Of a DNA stretch of 64,000 bases, positions 48,526 through 56,662 are shown one piece after another (within the stretch, counting starts at the first letter, position 1; every line of letters starts with the position of its first letter). Source of the stretch: Effusibacillus pohliae DSM 22757. Lineage in GTDB: Bacteria; Bacillota; Bacilli; Tumebacillales; Effusibacillaceae. The translations under genes were made by a program, and so were the position numbers. The stretch is from the NCBI RefSeq assembly GCF_000376225.1, contig NZ_AQXL01000128.1, positions 32,567 through 96,566 on the forward strand. The letters are read 5' to 3'. The notes under the pieces are model-generated. The model was not told the origin of the DNA, made no database searches, and was given only the letters and a program-made list of their open reading frames with translations.

Positions 48526-49616
48526 ACGGTGCACCGCATATACATTTGCCCGGGCATCTGCCTGATCAGCCCTTTCAGCTCCAATTCCAGCAGCAGGCGA
48601 TGCACTTCCCCTTTCGGCAGCCGGCACGCCCGCAGCAAATGCTCCACATGCACCGCTCCATAGCCGATCGTATCAAGCAAAATCCGCTCTTCGGCGGTCA
48701 TCCGGACAGACCCGGTTGACTTTACCGGATATTGATTCGCGCACCAGTCAGGATATTCCTCCCAGATCTCTTCGACGCCCGTTATCATTTTTGCTCCTTG
48801 CCGAATCAAATCATTCGTCCCTTGACTCAGCGGCGACGTGATCGGTCCCGGTACGGCAAACACGTCCCGCCCCTGCTCCAAAGCCTGATCCGCTGTGATC
48901 AGAGAACCGCTTTTCCGCGCTGCTTCGACCACCAGCACACCGCGGGCAAGCCCCGCTATGAGCCGGTTGCGAATCGGAAACATCCCCGGATGCGCATGCG
49001 TGAACGGTGAAAATTCGGAGAGCAGCACCCCTTGCCTGCTGATCCGCTCAGCAAGCAACCGGTTTTGCGGCGGGTACACCCGCAGCAGGCCGCATGCGAG
49101 CACGGCGATTGTGCGTCCGCCTGCTTGCAGCGCCGCTGCATGCGCCGTTGCGTCGATTCCGATTGCCAGACCGGAAATGATCGTAACTCCGCCTGCCGCC
49201 AATTCAGTACACAATTTATTGGTCACCAAGAGCCCGTAATTGGTGGCATTGCGGGCGCCTACGACAGCGATCGACCGTTGGTCGGTCGGAGAAAATTCGC
49301 CTTTTACGAAAAGAATATGGGGTGGATCGGGAATTTGCAACAATACTGGGGGATATTCGGGGTCAGTCTGGTGGATCACGCGAATGCCGGACCGGCTGAG
49401 AAAATCGGCCTGTTCCCGAAAGGAGTAAGTTCGCTTCGAGCGGCAGATTTCCCGCGCGATATTCGGCGTGATCGAGGCAACCTGCAGCAACTCGGGCTCC
49501 GCAGCGTCCCACACCGCTTCCGCGCTGCCGAACCGTTCGAGCAGCCTGCGGCAGCGCAAATAGCCGACTCCGGGAACGCTCATCAGCCACTGGACATATT
49601 CGCTTTCGGTGCGCAT
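48522..49616 (-). CDS. dprA: DNA processing protein DprA (Smf)
   Basis: 364 residues. N-terminal SAM-like helices (YVQWLMSVPGVGYLRCRRLL), the Rossmann core with VVGARNATNYG, ISGLAIGIDATAHAAAL and KSGSLITADQALEQGRDVFA, and a C-terminal winged helix (VEHLLRACRLPKGEVHRLLL). Loads RecA on incoming ssDNA in transformation. Adjacent to topA as in Bacillus. Confidence 0.96.
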   Translation of the reverse strand: MRTESEYVQWLMSVPGVGYLRCRRLLERFGSAEAVWDAAEPELLQVASITPNIAREICRSKRTYSFREQADFLSRSGIRVIHQTDPEYPPVLLQIPDPPHILFVKGEFSPTDQRSIAVVGARNATNYGLLVTNKLCTELAAGGVTIISGLAIGIDATAHAAALQAGGRTIAVLACGLLRVYPPQNRLLAERISRQGVLLSEFSPFTHAHPGMFPIRNRLIAGLARGVLVVEAARKSGSLITADQALEQGRDVFAVPGPITSPLSQGTNDLIRQGAKMITGVEEIWEEYPDWCANQYPVKSTGSVRMTAEERILLDTIGYGAVHVEHLLRACRLPKGEVHRLLLELELKGLIRQMPGQMYMRCTV

Positions 49617-49661
49617 CTGCTTCCTCCTTCGCTGAGGGGTGATGGGTAAGCTTTTCAGGAA

Positions 49662-49712
49662 CCCACGAAAGTAATCGGAATTCGCTTCTAGGCTTCACGT
49701 CACTTTCGTGGG
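49662..49712. repeat. 51-nt palindromic element, copy C
   Basis: Arms CCCACGAAAGT and ACTTTCGTGGG pair perfectly (11 bp). Compared with copies A, B and D the two variable arm bases are CG/CG, a double compensatory change. The centre keeps TCGGA, GCTTC and CACGTC. Followed by a T-run on the plus strand. Confidence 0.88.
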
Positions 49713-49730
49713 TAATCTTTTTCTCGGGTC

Positions 49731-49781
49731 CCCATTAAAGTACTCGGAATTTGCTGCGAAGCTTCACGTCACTTTAATGGG
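49731..49781. repeat. 51-nt palindromic element, copy D
   Basis: Arms CCCATTAAAGT and ACTTTAATGGG pair perfectly (11 bp), with TT/AA at the variable pair. Lies 18 nt from copy C in the same orientation, so the two form a tandem in the dprA-sucD gap. Confidence 0.88.
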
Positions 49782-49814
49782 AAAAATTCATGGGGAGACT
49801 GTGGCAGACTCCCC
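49782..49814 (-). terminator. Terminator after sucD
   Basis: GGGGAG-a-CTG pairs with CAG-a-CTCCCC around a 3-nt loop. On the minus strand it is followed by AUGAAUUUUU. It starts 11 nt past the sucD stop. Confidence 0.8.
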
Positions 49815-49824
49815 CTTCTCGCTG

Positions 49825-50757
49825 TTACTTCTTCGAGATGACCTGTTCGAGCATGCCCCGTTCTTTCAGCAGTTCGACCAGCGTGGAGCCCATTTCCGAC
49901 GGTGTTGGCGCCACCCGGATGCCGCATTCCTTCATTTTCGCGATCTTTTCGGCAGCCGTTCCCTTGCCGCCCGAGATGATAGCGCCCGCATGGCCCATCC
50001 GTTTTCCCGGAGGCGCGGTAACGCCGGCGATAAAGCCGACCACCGGCTTCTGCATGTTCGCCTTGATCCACTCGGCCGCTTCCTCTTCCGCCGTTCCGCC
50101 GATCTCACCGATCATGATCACAGCGTCCGTGTCCGGGTCCTCGTTAAACATTTTCAGCACGTCGATAAATTCGGTTCCCTTCACCGGGTCCCCGCCAATC
50201 CCGACCACCGTGGACTGGCCGATGCCGCGGTTGCTCAGTTGGAAAGCCGCTTCGTATGTGAGGGTGCCGGAACGGGAAACGACTCCGACGCGGCCCGGCG
50301 TATGGATGTAGCCCGGCATGATCCCGATTTTGCATTCGCCGGGGGTGATGACACCTGGGCAGTTTGGGCCGATCAGGCGGGTCCGCTTGCCTTCCATATA
50401 GCGCTTCACTTTCACCATGTCGAGTACCGGAATCCCTTCCGTGATGCAGATCACCAGATCGAGGTCGGCGTCGACCGCTTCCATGATCGCATCAGCGGCA
50501 AATGCAGGCGGCACGTAGATGACAGACGCATTCGCGCCGGTCTCCTCTTTCGCTTCGGCAACCGTATCGAAAACAGGGATCGATACGACTTCACCGTTTT
50601 CGAGCGTGATGTCGACGTTGGTGCCGCCTTTTCCCGGCGTGACGCCCCCCACCATTTTGGTCCCGTACTCAATCGCCTGCTTCGTGTGGAATAAACCGGT
50701 GGCGCCGGTAATTCCCTGTGTAATCACCTTTGTTTCCTGATTCACCAAAATACTCAT
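49825..50757 (-). CDS. sucD: Succinyl-CoA synthetase alpha subunit
   Basis: 310 residues. CoA-binding Rossmann domain ([30 protein letters not shown]) and ligase domain with the phospho-histidine in [14 protein letters not shown]. Converts succinyl-CoA to succinate with ATP or GTP formation. Follows sucC after 22 nt. Confidence 0.97.
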   Translation of the reverse strand: MSILVNQETKVITQGITGATGLFHTKQAIEYGTKMVGGVTPGKGGTNVDITLENGEVVSIPVFDTVAEAKEETGANASVIYVPPAFAADAIMEAVDADLDLVICITEGIPVLDMVKVKRYMEGKRTRLIGPNCPGVITPGECKIGIMPGYIHTPGRVGVVSRSGTLTYEAAFQLSNRGIGQSTVVGIGGDPVKGTEFIDVLKMFNEDPDTDAVIMIGEIGGTAEEEAAEWIKANMQKPVVGFIAGVTAPPGKRMGHAGAIISGGKGTAAEKIAKMKECGIRVAPTPSEMGSTLVELLKERGMLEQVISKK

Positions 50758-50779
50758 TATGTTTCCCTCCGCACCCGAA

Positions 50780-51937
50780 TTATTTCACCAGGCCAACGAT
50801 CTTCTCGGCAGCGTCGGCGAGAGAGTCAGCCGCCACGATGTTCAAGCCCGATTCGTTCAGCTTCTGCTTGCCCAGTTCGACGTTGGTGCCTTCCAGGCGG
50901 ACGACCAGCGGCTTGTCGAGCCCGATTTCTTTCGCCGCCGCAATCACGCCGTCGGCAATCACGTCGCACTTCATGATTCCGCCGAAAATATTGACCAGAA
51001 TGCCTTTCACGTTCGGGTCGGACAAAATGATCTTGAACGCGGCCGTCACTTTCTCGGTCGTAGCCCCGCCGCCCACATCGAGGAAGTTGGCCGGCTCGCC
51101 GCCATAATATTTGATCGTGTCCATCGTCGCCATCGCAAGACCCGCACCGTTCACCATGCAGCCGATGTTGCCGTCGAGCGCAATGTAGGACAGGTCGTAT
51201 TTGGACGCTTCGATTTCCTTCGGATCTTCTTCGTCCAGATCGCGCAGTTCCAGAATGTCTTTGTGGCGGAACAACGCGTTCGAGTCAAAATTCAATTTTG
51301 CATCCAGCGCGATCACTTTCCCGTCACCCGTCACCACCAGCGGGTTGATCTCCGCGATCGAGCAATCCTTGTCAACAAACGCCTGATACAGGCCCATCAT
51401 GAATGCAACCGCCTGGTTCACCAGTTCGCGCGGAATGTTGATGGCAAACGCCAGCTTCCGGGCTTGAAACGGGCGCAGGCCGACGGCCGGATCGATCACT
51501 TCTTTATAAATTTTCTCCGGCGTCTTGGCCGCCACTTCCTCGATTTCGGTGCCTCCCTCTTCCGAAGCCATCATCACCACGCGGCCGGTCGAGCGGTCGA
51601 CTACGAGTCCCACGTAATACTCTTTTTTGATATCAGACAGCTCTTCGATCAGGAGCCGCTTGACCACTTTCCCTTCGGGACCGGTCTGGTGGGTCACCAG
51701 CGTCATACCGAGGATTTGCTCTGCATATGTACGAACTTCATCCAGATTCTTTGCGACTTTCACACCGCCCGCCTTGCCGCGGCCACCGGCGTGAATCTGC
51801 GCTTTGACAACCGCTTTGCCGCCGAGTTTCTCCGCGATGCGAACCGCTTCCTCAACGGTGAAAGCGACTTCGCCCTGCGGCACGGTCACCCCATATTGCT
51901 TGAGGACCGCTTTGCCTTGATACTCATGGATATTCAT
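50780..51937 (-). CDS. sucC: Succinyl-CoA synthetase beta subunit
   Basis: 385 residues from ATG 51937 ([17 protein letters not shown]) after GGAGGCAGCGGGAG. ATP-grasp domain ([17 protein letters not shown]) and C-terminal CoA-ligase domain ([34 protein letters not shown]). TCA cycle. The reading frame runs 21 codons upstream into the promoter; that part is not counted. Confidence 0.97.
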   Translation of the reverse strand: MNIHEYQGKAVLKQYGVTVPQGEVAFTVEEAVRIAEKLGGKAVVKAQIHAGGRGKAGGVKVAKNLDEVRTYAEQILGMTLVTHQTGPEGKVVKRLLIEELSDIKKEYYVGLVVDRSTGRVVMMASEEGGTEIEEVAAKTPEKIYKEVIDPAVGLRPFQARKLAFAINIPRELVNQAVAFMMGLYQAFVDKDCSIAEINPLVVTGDGKVIALDAKLNFDSNALFRHKDILELRDLDEEDPKEIEASKYDLSYIALDGNIGCMVNGAGLAMATMDTIKYYGGEPANFLDVGGGATTEKVTAAFKIILSDPNVKGILVNIFGGIMKCDVIADGVIAAAKEIGLDKPLVVRLEGTNVELGKQKLNESGLNIVAADSLADAAEKIVGLVK

Positions 51938-51974
51938 CTCCCGCTGCCTCCTACCAAGTATGAAGTGAAAAATT

Positions 51975-52013
51975 GAACATATCGGGACATGTTCAACCAT
52001 TCAATACTATAAC
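51975..52013 (-). promoter_or_regulatory. sucCD promoter with operator-like palindrome
   Basis: Minus-strand TATAGT (52008-52013) preceded by TGT, an extended -10; the -35 is poor. A perfect inverted repeat TTGAACAT-n8-ATGTTCAA (51975-51998) begins about where transcription would start, so it is either an operator or a 5' RNA hairpin. Confidence 0.6.
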
Positions 52014-52062
52014 ACAGAATCCGCAATCACACATACCATTGAGCTTAGAAAAAAATAAAAAG

Positions 52063-52076
52063 TGTAAGCGCATACA
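52063..52076. promoter_or_regulatory. cre-like catabolite repression site upstream of sucC
   Basis: TGTAAGCGCATACA fits the CcpA cre consensus (TGWNANCGNTNWCA) with one mismatch and is itself palindromic. It lies 50 nt upstream of the sucC -10. CcpA control of TCA genes is known in Bacilli; use here is inferred. Confidence 0.45.
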
Positions 52077-52102
52077 ACCGGCCGCTACCGTGAAATAGCC
52101 GG

Positions 52103-52261
52103 TTATTTGTATTTCTGGTCGCTTTCGTGCTTGATTTTCGCCTGGCACACCTGGCAAATGTAAACATGTTTGTCTTTGGCCGCATGCAATTCTTCCACAT
52201 CCGTCCCTTTCGCTTCGGTCATGGCGCCGCACACGGTGCACCGCAGACGATATTCGGCCAT
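52103..52261 (-). CDS. Small zinc-ribbon protein, YlaI family (DUF2197)-like
   Basis: 52 residues, opening MAEYRLRCTVCGAMTEAKG, then a second knuckle YICQVCQAKIKHE: two CxxC pairs typical of a small zinc ribbon. Size and spacing match B. subtilis YlaI, of unknown function. AAAGGATGATG precedes the ATG. An AACCGGC/GCCGGTT inverted repeat follows the stop and may end transcription. Confidence 0.75.
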   Translation of the reverse strand: MAEYRLRCTVCGAMTEAKGTDVEELHAAKDKHVYICQVCQAKIKHESDQKYK

Positions 52262-52386
52262 TGTGCATCATCCTTTCCCGTGGAATGGTTATAGTATGGG
52301 ATACAAGCGGCCGGTTCTTCCCCCGACCGCAAATCTTGTGTATAGTGATTATAACCGAATCGTGGAAAAAGCAGGAGGTTGTTTGC

Positions 52387-52884
52387 GTGAATCAGACGAA
52401 CACAGTCATCTCCGCAGTTCGCGGCAGACGAAACATCAAATCGTTCAAACCGGACCCGATCCCGCGCGAATTGCTCGAAGAACTGCTGGAAGCAGCCAGT
52501 TACGCGCCAAACCACCGGCTGACCGAACCTTGGGAAATCCTTGTGGTCGGCCCTGCCACCCGCGCGTTGCTCAACCATAAAACGAATTTCGGCGGCGCTC
52601 CCGTCGTCCTGGCGATCCTTTCTAAACCGGCCAACACACAGGTCGACCGAGATGAATACTATGCGGCCACCGCTTGCTTTATCCAGAATTTTATGCTGGC
52701 CGCCTGGGAAAAAGGGATCGGCACCGGCTGGTCGTCGCTCGGGTTGTCCAAGCATGCGCGGGAAGTGCTGCAGATCGAACCCGGTTATGAAGTGGTCGGC
52801 CTGATTCCGGTCGGCTACCCGGCGGAAGTGCCGGAAGCGAAACCGCGCACGGCGATCGGCCAAAAAATCAGGGAACTGTCATAA
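52387..52884 (+). CDS. Nitroreductase family flavoprotein (short, YdjA-like)
   Basis: 165 residues from GTG 52387, 8 nt after AGGAGG. FMN-binding Arg cluster (VRGRRNIKSFKPDPIPRELL), SYAPNHRLTEPWEILVV, and LAAWEKGIGTGWSSLG near the C-terminal half. NAD(P)H-dependent reductase; substrate not readable. First of the plus-strand genes and divergent from the zinc-ribbon gene, sharing about 125 nt of upstream DNA. Confidence 0.9.
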   Translation: MNQTNTVISAVRGRRNIKSFKPDPIPRELLEELLEAASYAPNHRLTEPWEILVVGPATRALLNHKTNFGGAPVVLAILSKPANTQVDRDEYYAATACFIQNFMLAAWEKGIGTGWSSLGLSKHAREVLQIEPGYEVVGLIPVGYPAEVPEAKPRTAIGQKIRELS

Positions 52885-52994
52885 CCATCAGGTTGTGGCA
52901 GCCGTTCAATTTGCACCAACCGGTTGTCACCCAACCGTTTGCGTGTCGCCGCAGTAGCGCGTGCGACCGTCGAACCTGCACCATCCGGCTGTAA

Positions 52995-53018
52995 TGGCGG
53001 TACAGGATATGTTATAAT
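52995..53018 (+). promoter_or_regulatory. Promoter -10 upstream of the Cys-containing hypothetical gene
   Basis: TATAAT at 53013-53018 preceded by TGT (extended -10). The -35 position (TGTAAT) is weak, which is common with an extended -10. Confidence 0.6.
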
Positions 53019-53047
53019 GGCAAAAAGAGAGCAGGGGGGGAATGCAG

Positions 53048-53458
53048 ATGGATCACTGCTGCGGACTGACGATGGTTGCCCGGCTGCAAAACGTCTTCAC
53101 CGAAGGTTCGGTGCTGATGCAAGATGTCCCGATTCTGTTCTGCCCGACCTGCCATCACAGCGTGATCGCACCCGAGATCGAGTTGGATTACCAGATATAC
53201 GCCCATCACTGCGCGACAGACGGAATCCGTTCCGCCAGTTTGCCGGATGCGATCGGCGACGAAAGGATCCTGCAGATCCTTGACAAGTATCCGGAAGACA
53301 TCCGGGTGGCGACAGGTCAGCGGGTGGTGCAGGAGCAGATCGACATGACGCTGGACCTGATGAATTTTGCCAAACAGATCGACGACCAGGACTGGTATCA
53401 GGAACTGGTCGAGCGGCTGCGAATGTTCCGCGAGCTGTCCAATGTCACACGACAGTAA
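53048..53458 (+). CDS. Uncharacterised protein with CPTC knuckle
   Basis: 136 residues. N-terminal MDHCCGLTMVARLQNVF, then VLMQDVPILFCPTCHHSVI, then an acidic helical C-terminal half. The Cys pairs and the VPxxxCPxC context faintly recall YgiT-type zinc fingers, but the helix-turn-helix partner is absent. The RBS GGGGGGG fits ATG 53048 (7 nt) better than ATG 53042. It has its own promoter. Its 3' end overlaps the next, convergent gene by 14 nt. I do not recognise a family. Confidence 0.7.
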   Translation: MDHCCGLTMVARLQNVFTEGSVLMQDVPILFCPTCHHSVIAPEIELDYQIYAHHCATDGIRSASLPDAIGDERILQILDKYPEDIRVATGQRVVQEQIDMTLDLMNFAKQIDDQDWYQELVERLRMFRELSNVTRQ

Positions 53459-53663
53459 AATCACCGAGGATTTTTCCATCCTCGTATTGTTTGATATGAT
53501 GTTTGTAGACGATCAGATTGTTTTCCTTCAAAAACTGTTCGAACGTTTCTTCACTCATGGCAGCCACCAGGTGGTTGCCTTCCTTCCTTGCAAATCCCCA
53601 TTTTGCAAACGCCTTTTCCGGCCATTCAGCCACATGTTCCCTGCCGAGTGATACCTGGATCAA
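53445..53663 (-). CDS. Small uncharacterised protein, convergent
   Basis: 72 residues, TTG start about 10 nt after AAAGGA. MIQVSLGREHVAEWPEKAF, then a mixed charged sequence ending KILGDFTVV; no membrane segment. Composition looks protein-like rather than antisense. Convergent overlap with the preceding plus gene. Moderate confidence that it is real. Confidence 0.5.
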   Translation of the reverse strand: MIQVSLGREHVAEWPEKAFAKWGFARKEGNHLVAAMSEETFEQFLKENNLIVYKHHIKQYEDGKILGDFTVV

Positions 53664-53749
53664 GCTTGTTCATTCCTTTCCCGTTTTTTCGCGGCGATGA
53701 AAAATCTGCCTGCGATTGCATTGTGCCCTCGGCCTCACCGCTTTATGAC

Positions 53750-53800
53750 GATCAAGTCGCGGAGCTTATTCCGGATCCCCGCTTCTCGTCACTTTCGCGG
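53750..53800. repeat. Degenerate copy of the 51-nt element before comM
   Basis: GCTTCTCGTCACTTTCGCGG at 53781-53800 matches the right half of copy C (GGCTTCACGTCACTTTCGTGGG region). The left half is only faintly recognisable (TTATTCCGGAT). It ends 28 nt before the comM start. Confidence 0.45.
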
Positions 53801-53827
53801 AAGATCTTCAGAAAGGAGTACCATAGA

Positions 53828-55366
53828 ATGTACGCATCTGTCAATGGAATCGCCCTGCTTGGCATTCAGGGAGAGCCGGTAATGGTGGAAGTAGACATTA
53901 GTAATGGCTTGCCGTGTTTCGATCTGGTTGGCCTGCCCAGTTCGTCCGTGCGGGAAGCGAAGGAGCGGGTGCGAGCCGCGCTGCGCAATTCCGGTTTTGA
54001 GTTCCCTTTGGGGCGGATCACCGCCAATCTGGCGCCGGCCGACTTGCGCAAGGACGGTCCCGGTTTTGATCTTTGCCTGGCGGTTGGCATCCTGGCGGCA
54101 AGCGGATCGCTTCCCCGGGAACGGCTGCGGCCGCCCGCGGTTATCGGCGAATTGTCGCTTGATGGTTCCGTCCGCCCGGTGCATGGCGTGTTGCCGATGG
54201 TGGCAGCCGCCCGCAATGCCGGTATTCAGGAAGCGATCGTACCGGCCGGAAACGCGCAGGAAGCCAACCTGGTGGAAGGGATGCGGGTGATCCCGGTCCG
54301 CCACCTGCAGGATGCAGTCGCTTATTTTCGGGACGGCCAACCGCCGGTCGATTTGCCGCTTTCCAACGCTCCTTCGCACGAACTCCGCCCGGTTGAGGAC
54401 CTGGCGGATGTGCGGGGACAAATGCATGTGAAGCGGGCATTGGAGGTAGCCGCCGCCGGCAACCACAACCTGCTACTCCTGGGTCCGCCCGGATCCGGCA
54501 AAACGATGCTCGCCCGCCGCCTTCCTTCCATCCTGCCTCCCCTGCTGCACCAGGAAGCACTGGAAGCGACGATGATTCACAGCGCGGCCGGCGTCTTGAA
54601 AGAGGCCGCTTGCCTGCTGCAGCAACGGCCATTCCGCACGCCTCACCATTCCATCTCCAGCGCCGGACTGATCGGCGGCGGTTCCATCCCGAAGCCGGGT
54701 GAAGTCTCGCTTGCCCATGGCGGCATCCTGTTTTTGGACGAGCTGCCGGAGTTCAGTAAATCTTCCCTGGAAGTGTTGCGGCAGCCGCTGGAGGACGGCC
54801 AGGTTACGATCGCCCGGGCCAACGCCACCCTTACGTATCCCTCCCGATTTTTGCTTGTGGCGGCCATGAATCCCTGTCCTTGCGGTTATTACGGCCAGAC
54901 AGACGATGCTGGCGAAGGGCGCTGCACCTGCAGCCACGGGCTTGTCCAGCGCTACCGAAACCGCATTTCCGGACCGCTCTTGGACCGGATCGATCTGCAT
55001 GTGGAAGTGCCGCGCATCCCGTTTTCGGAAATGCATCAGGAACAGCCGCCGGAAACGTCCGCCCAGGTGCTCGAACGGGTGAAACGGGCGCGGGAAATTC
55101 AGCGACAGCGCTTGCCAAACCGGACGATGCCGACCAACGCCGGCATGACGGCGGCCGAAATCCGCCGCTTTTGCCCGTTGACGGAAGAAGCGTCCCGCCT
55201 GTTGCGGCAAGCGTTTGAAAAATTGTCCCTGTCCGCCCGCGCGCATGACCGCATTTTAAAGGTGGCACGAACGATCGCCGATTTGGCAGGAGCGGACACA
55301 ATCCAAGGCGACCACATCGCGGAAGCGATCCAATACCGGAGTCTTGATCGAAAATTCCGGAAATAA
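53828..55366 (+). CDS. comM: ComM/YifB-type Mg-chelatase-like AAA+ ATPase
   Basis: 512 residues from ATG 53828 after AAAGGAGT; the frame is open further upstream but that part is non-coding in character. N-terminal Lon-protease-like domain (YASVNGIALLGIQGEPVMVE, FDLVGLPSSSVREAKERVRA), then AAA+ with Walker A GPPGSGKTMLAR, Walker B ILFLDELPEF, a CPCGYYG zinc loop, and a C-terminal lid. ComM is a hexameric helicase promoting branch migration during transformation in other bacteria. DprA is nearby at 48.5 kb. Confidence 0.95.
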   Translation: MYASVNGIALLGIQGEPVMVEVDISNGLPCFDLVGLPSSSVREAKERVRAALRNSGFEFPLGRITANLAPADLRKDGPGFDLCLAVGILAASGSLPRERLRPPAVIGELSLDGSVRPVHGVLPMVAAARNAGIQEAIVPAGNAQEANLVEGMRVIPVRHLQDAVAYFRDGQPPVDLPLSNAPSHELRPVEDLADVRGQMHVKRALEVAAAGNHNLLLLGPPGSGKTMLARRLPSILPPLLHQEALEATMIHSAAGVLKEAACLLQQRPFRTPHHSISSAGLIGGGSIPKPGEVSLAHGGILFLDELPEFSKSSLEVLRQPLEDGQVTIARANATLTYPSRFLLVAAMNPCPCGYYGQTDDAGEGRCTCSHGLVQRYRNRISGPLLDRIDLHVEVPRIPFSEMHQEQPPETSAQVLERVKRAREIQRQRLPNRTMPTNAGMTAAEIRRFCPLTEEASRLLRQAFEKLSLSARAHDRILKVARTIADLAGADTIQGDHIAEAIQYRSLDRKFRK

Positions 55367-55482
55367 GACGTGCTATTTTTTCGCAAATCGCATATCCTTC
55401 TAAAAACGTTTGCAGCACATGCGGCAGGACAGACCCTCCTGTCCGACGAATACTAAGGAAAGCATGGAAGGAGGCGTTCCCA

Positions 55483-55797
55483 TTGGCGAAGCAACAACCT
55501 GCATTCAATCTTGCCGAAACCCTCAGAGCGTTAGCCTGGCTGGACATGTATCTGGACAGCATTCAGCTTGGAGTCGGTGTGCCTGACTTGTACCATGCGG
55601 TATACGGCGACGAGTTGCCGGTCGTGGAAATCGACATCACGGACAGTGAACCGTTACTGCTGTTTGAGGCGTGCAAACTGCTGGAAAAAAACGGCTTTCA
55701 GCCCCTGGTCCAAGAATTGTTCTCCGTCCTCGCGGAAAAACAGAGGGATGTCACCACCTGGACGCTGCAGCAAGTACCCAATCGAAAGCCGAAGTAA
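55483..55797 (+). CDS. Uncharacterised 104-residue protein downstream of comM
   Basis: TTG start 8 nt after AAGGAGG. Acidic, soluble, ending RKPK; LRALAWLDMYLDSIQLGVG and LLLFEACKLLEKNGFQPLV are predicted helices. No family recognised. A GGACAG/CTGTCC hairpin (55427-55444) stands in its leader and a strong inverted repeat follows its stop, so it may be transcribed alone or with comM. Confidence 0.65.
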   Translation: MAKQQPAFNLAETLRALAWLDMYLDSIQLGVGVPDLYHAVYGDELPVVEIDITDSEPLLLFEACKLLEKNGFQPLVQELFSVLAEKQRDVTTWTLQQVPNRKPK

Positions 55798-55809
55798 GGT
55801 GCAAGAGAC

Positions 55810-55877
55810 AAAAGCCCCTGGCGCCTCCCGGAAAAACACCGGATTTGCCGTGTTTCCGTCAAGCGTCAAGGGCTTTT
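55810..55877. terminator. Bidirectional terminator between a plus gene and btuD
   Basis: A 15-bp imperfect stem (AAAAGCCCCTGGCGC with GCGTCAAGGGCTTTT, two mismatches) with a U-run on either strand and an inner GGAAA/TTTCC element. The right arm is the last codons of the btuD-like gene. Confidence 0.8.
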
Positions 55878-56662
55878 TCAGCAGCGGGAAAAGGTTTTGG
55901 CGTCACCGCAATCTGCGGCACCGACAGTCCTGGAACCTCCAGCACGGTGATCTGTACATGAAACACTTCCGCCAACGAACCGGAAGCGAAAATTTCACGC
56001 GGCGTGCCAAATTGAACCACTTTCCCGTCTTGCAGCAGCAGCAGTCGGTCGCAATACTGGGCGGCCAGATTCAAATCGTGCAGCACCGCCACCCAGGCCA
56101 GCCCATTTTGTTGTTCCCGTTTCAGCAGCGTCAATAGCTCCAACTGATGGAACAGATCGAGATAAGTAGTTGGTTCATCCAGCAACAGCAATTCCGGCTG
56201 CTGCGCCAACACCTGCGCCAGCAAGACCCGCTGCCGCTCGCCGCCGCTCACCTCATCGAGCGTGCGGTCGCGAAGATGCCACGTGCATGTCCGTTCCATG
56301 CTGGAGCGGCAGATGTGATGATCGATCTCCCGTTCCGCTTGAAACCTACCAAGAAATGGATAACGAGCGAGCATCACCGTTTCATACGCAGTAAATTGCG
56401 GTGCCGCGTGCGAGATCTGCTGCATGAAGGCGATTCGTTGCGCCAGTTCCTTTCTTCGATAGGCGTGGATCGGCTTGTCGTACAAACGGGCGCTTCCTTC
56501 CGTCGGGGCAAGATGTCCGCCGAGCACTTGCAGCAGGGTGGATTTGCCCGCTCCGTTCGGGCCGATGATGCCGACGCTTTGCCCTTTCTCCAGGCAAAAA
56601 TCCACCGCTTGCAAAACGGGCTTTCCGCCCAGATACACAGAAACCTGTTCGAGCCGGATCAC
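55859..56662 (-). CDS. btuD: ABC transporter ATP-binding protein, cobalamin/Fe-siderophore type (BtuD-like)
   Basis: 267 residues from GTG 56662, which overlaps the permease stop (GTGA). Walker A GPNGAGKSTLL, Q-loop region AFMQQISHAAPQF, signature VSGGERQRVLLAQVLA, Walker B LLLLDEPTTYLDL, switch His in VLHDLNLA. Energises the importer encoded with it; the upstream cobalamin riboswitch makes corrinoid uptake the likely role. Confidence 0.92.
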   Translation of the reverse strand: MIRLEQVSVYLGGKPVLQAVDFCLEKGQSVGIIGPNGAGKSTLLQVLGGHLAPTEGSARLYDKPIHAYRRKELAQRIAFMQQISHAAPQFTAYETVMLARYPFLGRFQAEREIDHHICRSSMERTCTWHLRDRTLDEVSGGERQRVLLAQVLAQQPELLLLDEPTTYLDLFHQLELLTLLKREQQNGLAWVAVLHDLNLAAQYCDRLLLLQDGKVVQFGTPREIFASGSLAEVFHVQITVLEVPGLSVPQIAVTPKPFPAAEKALDA

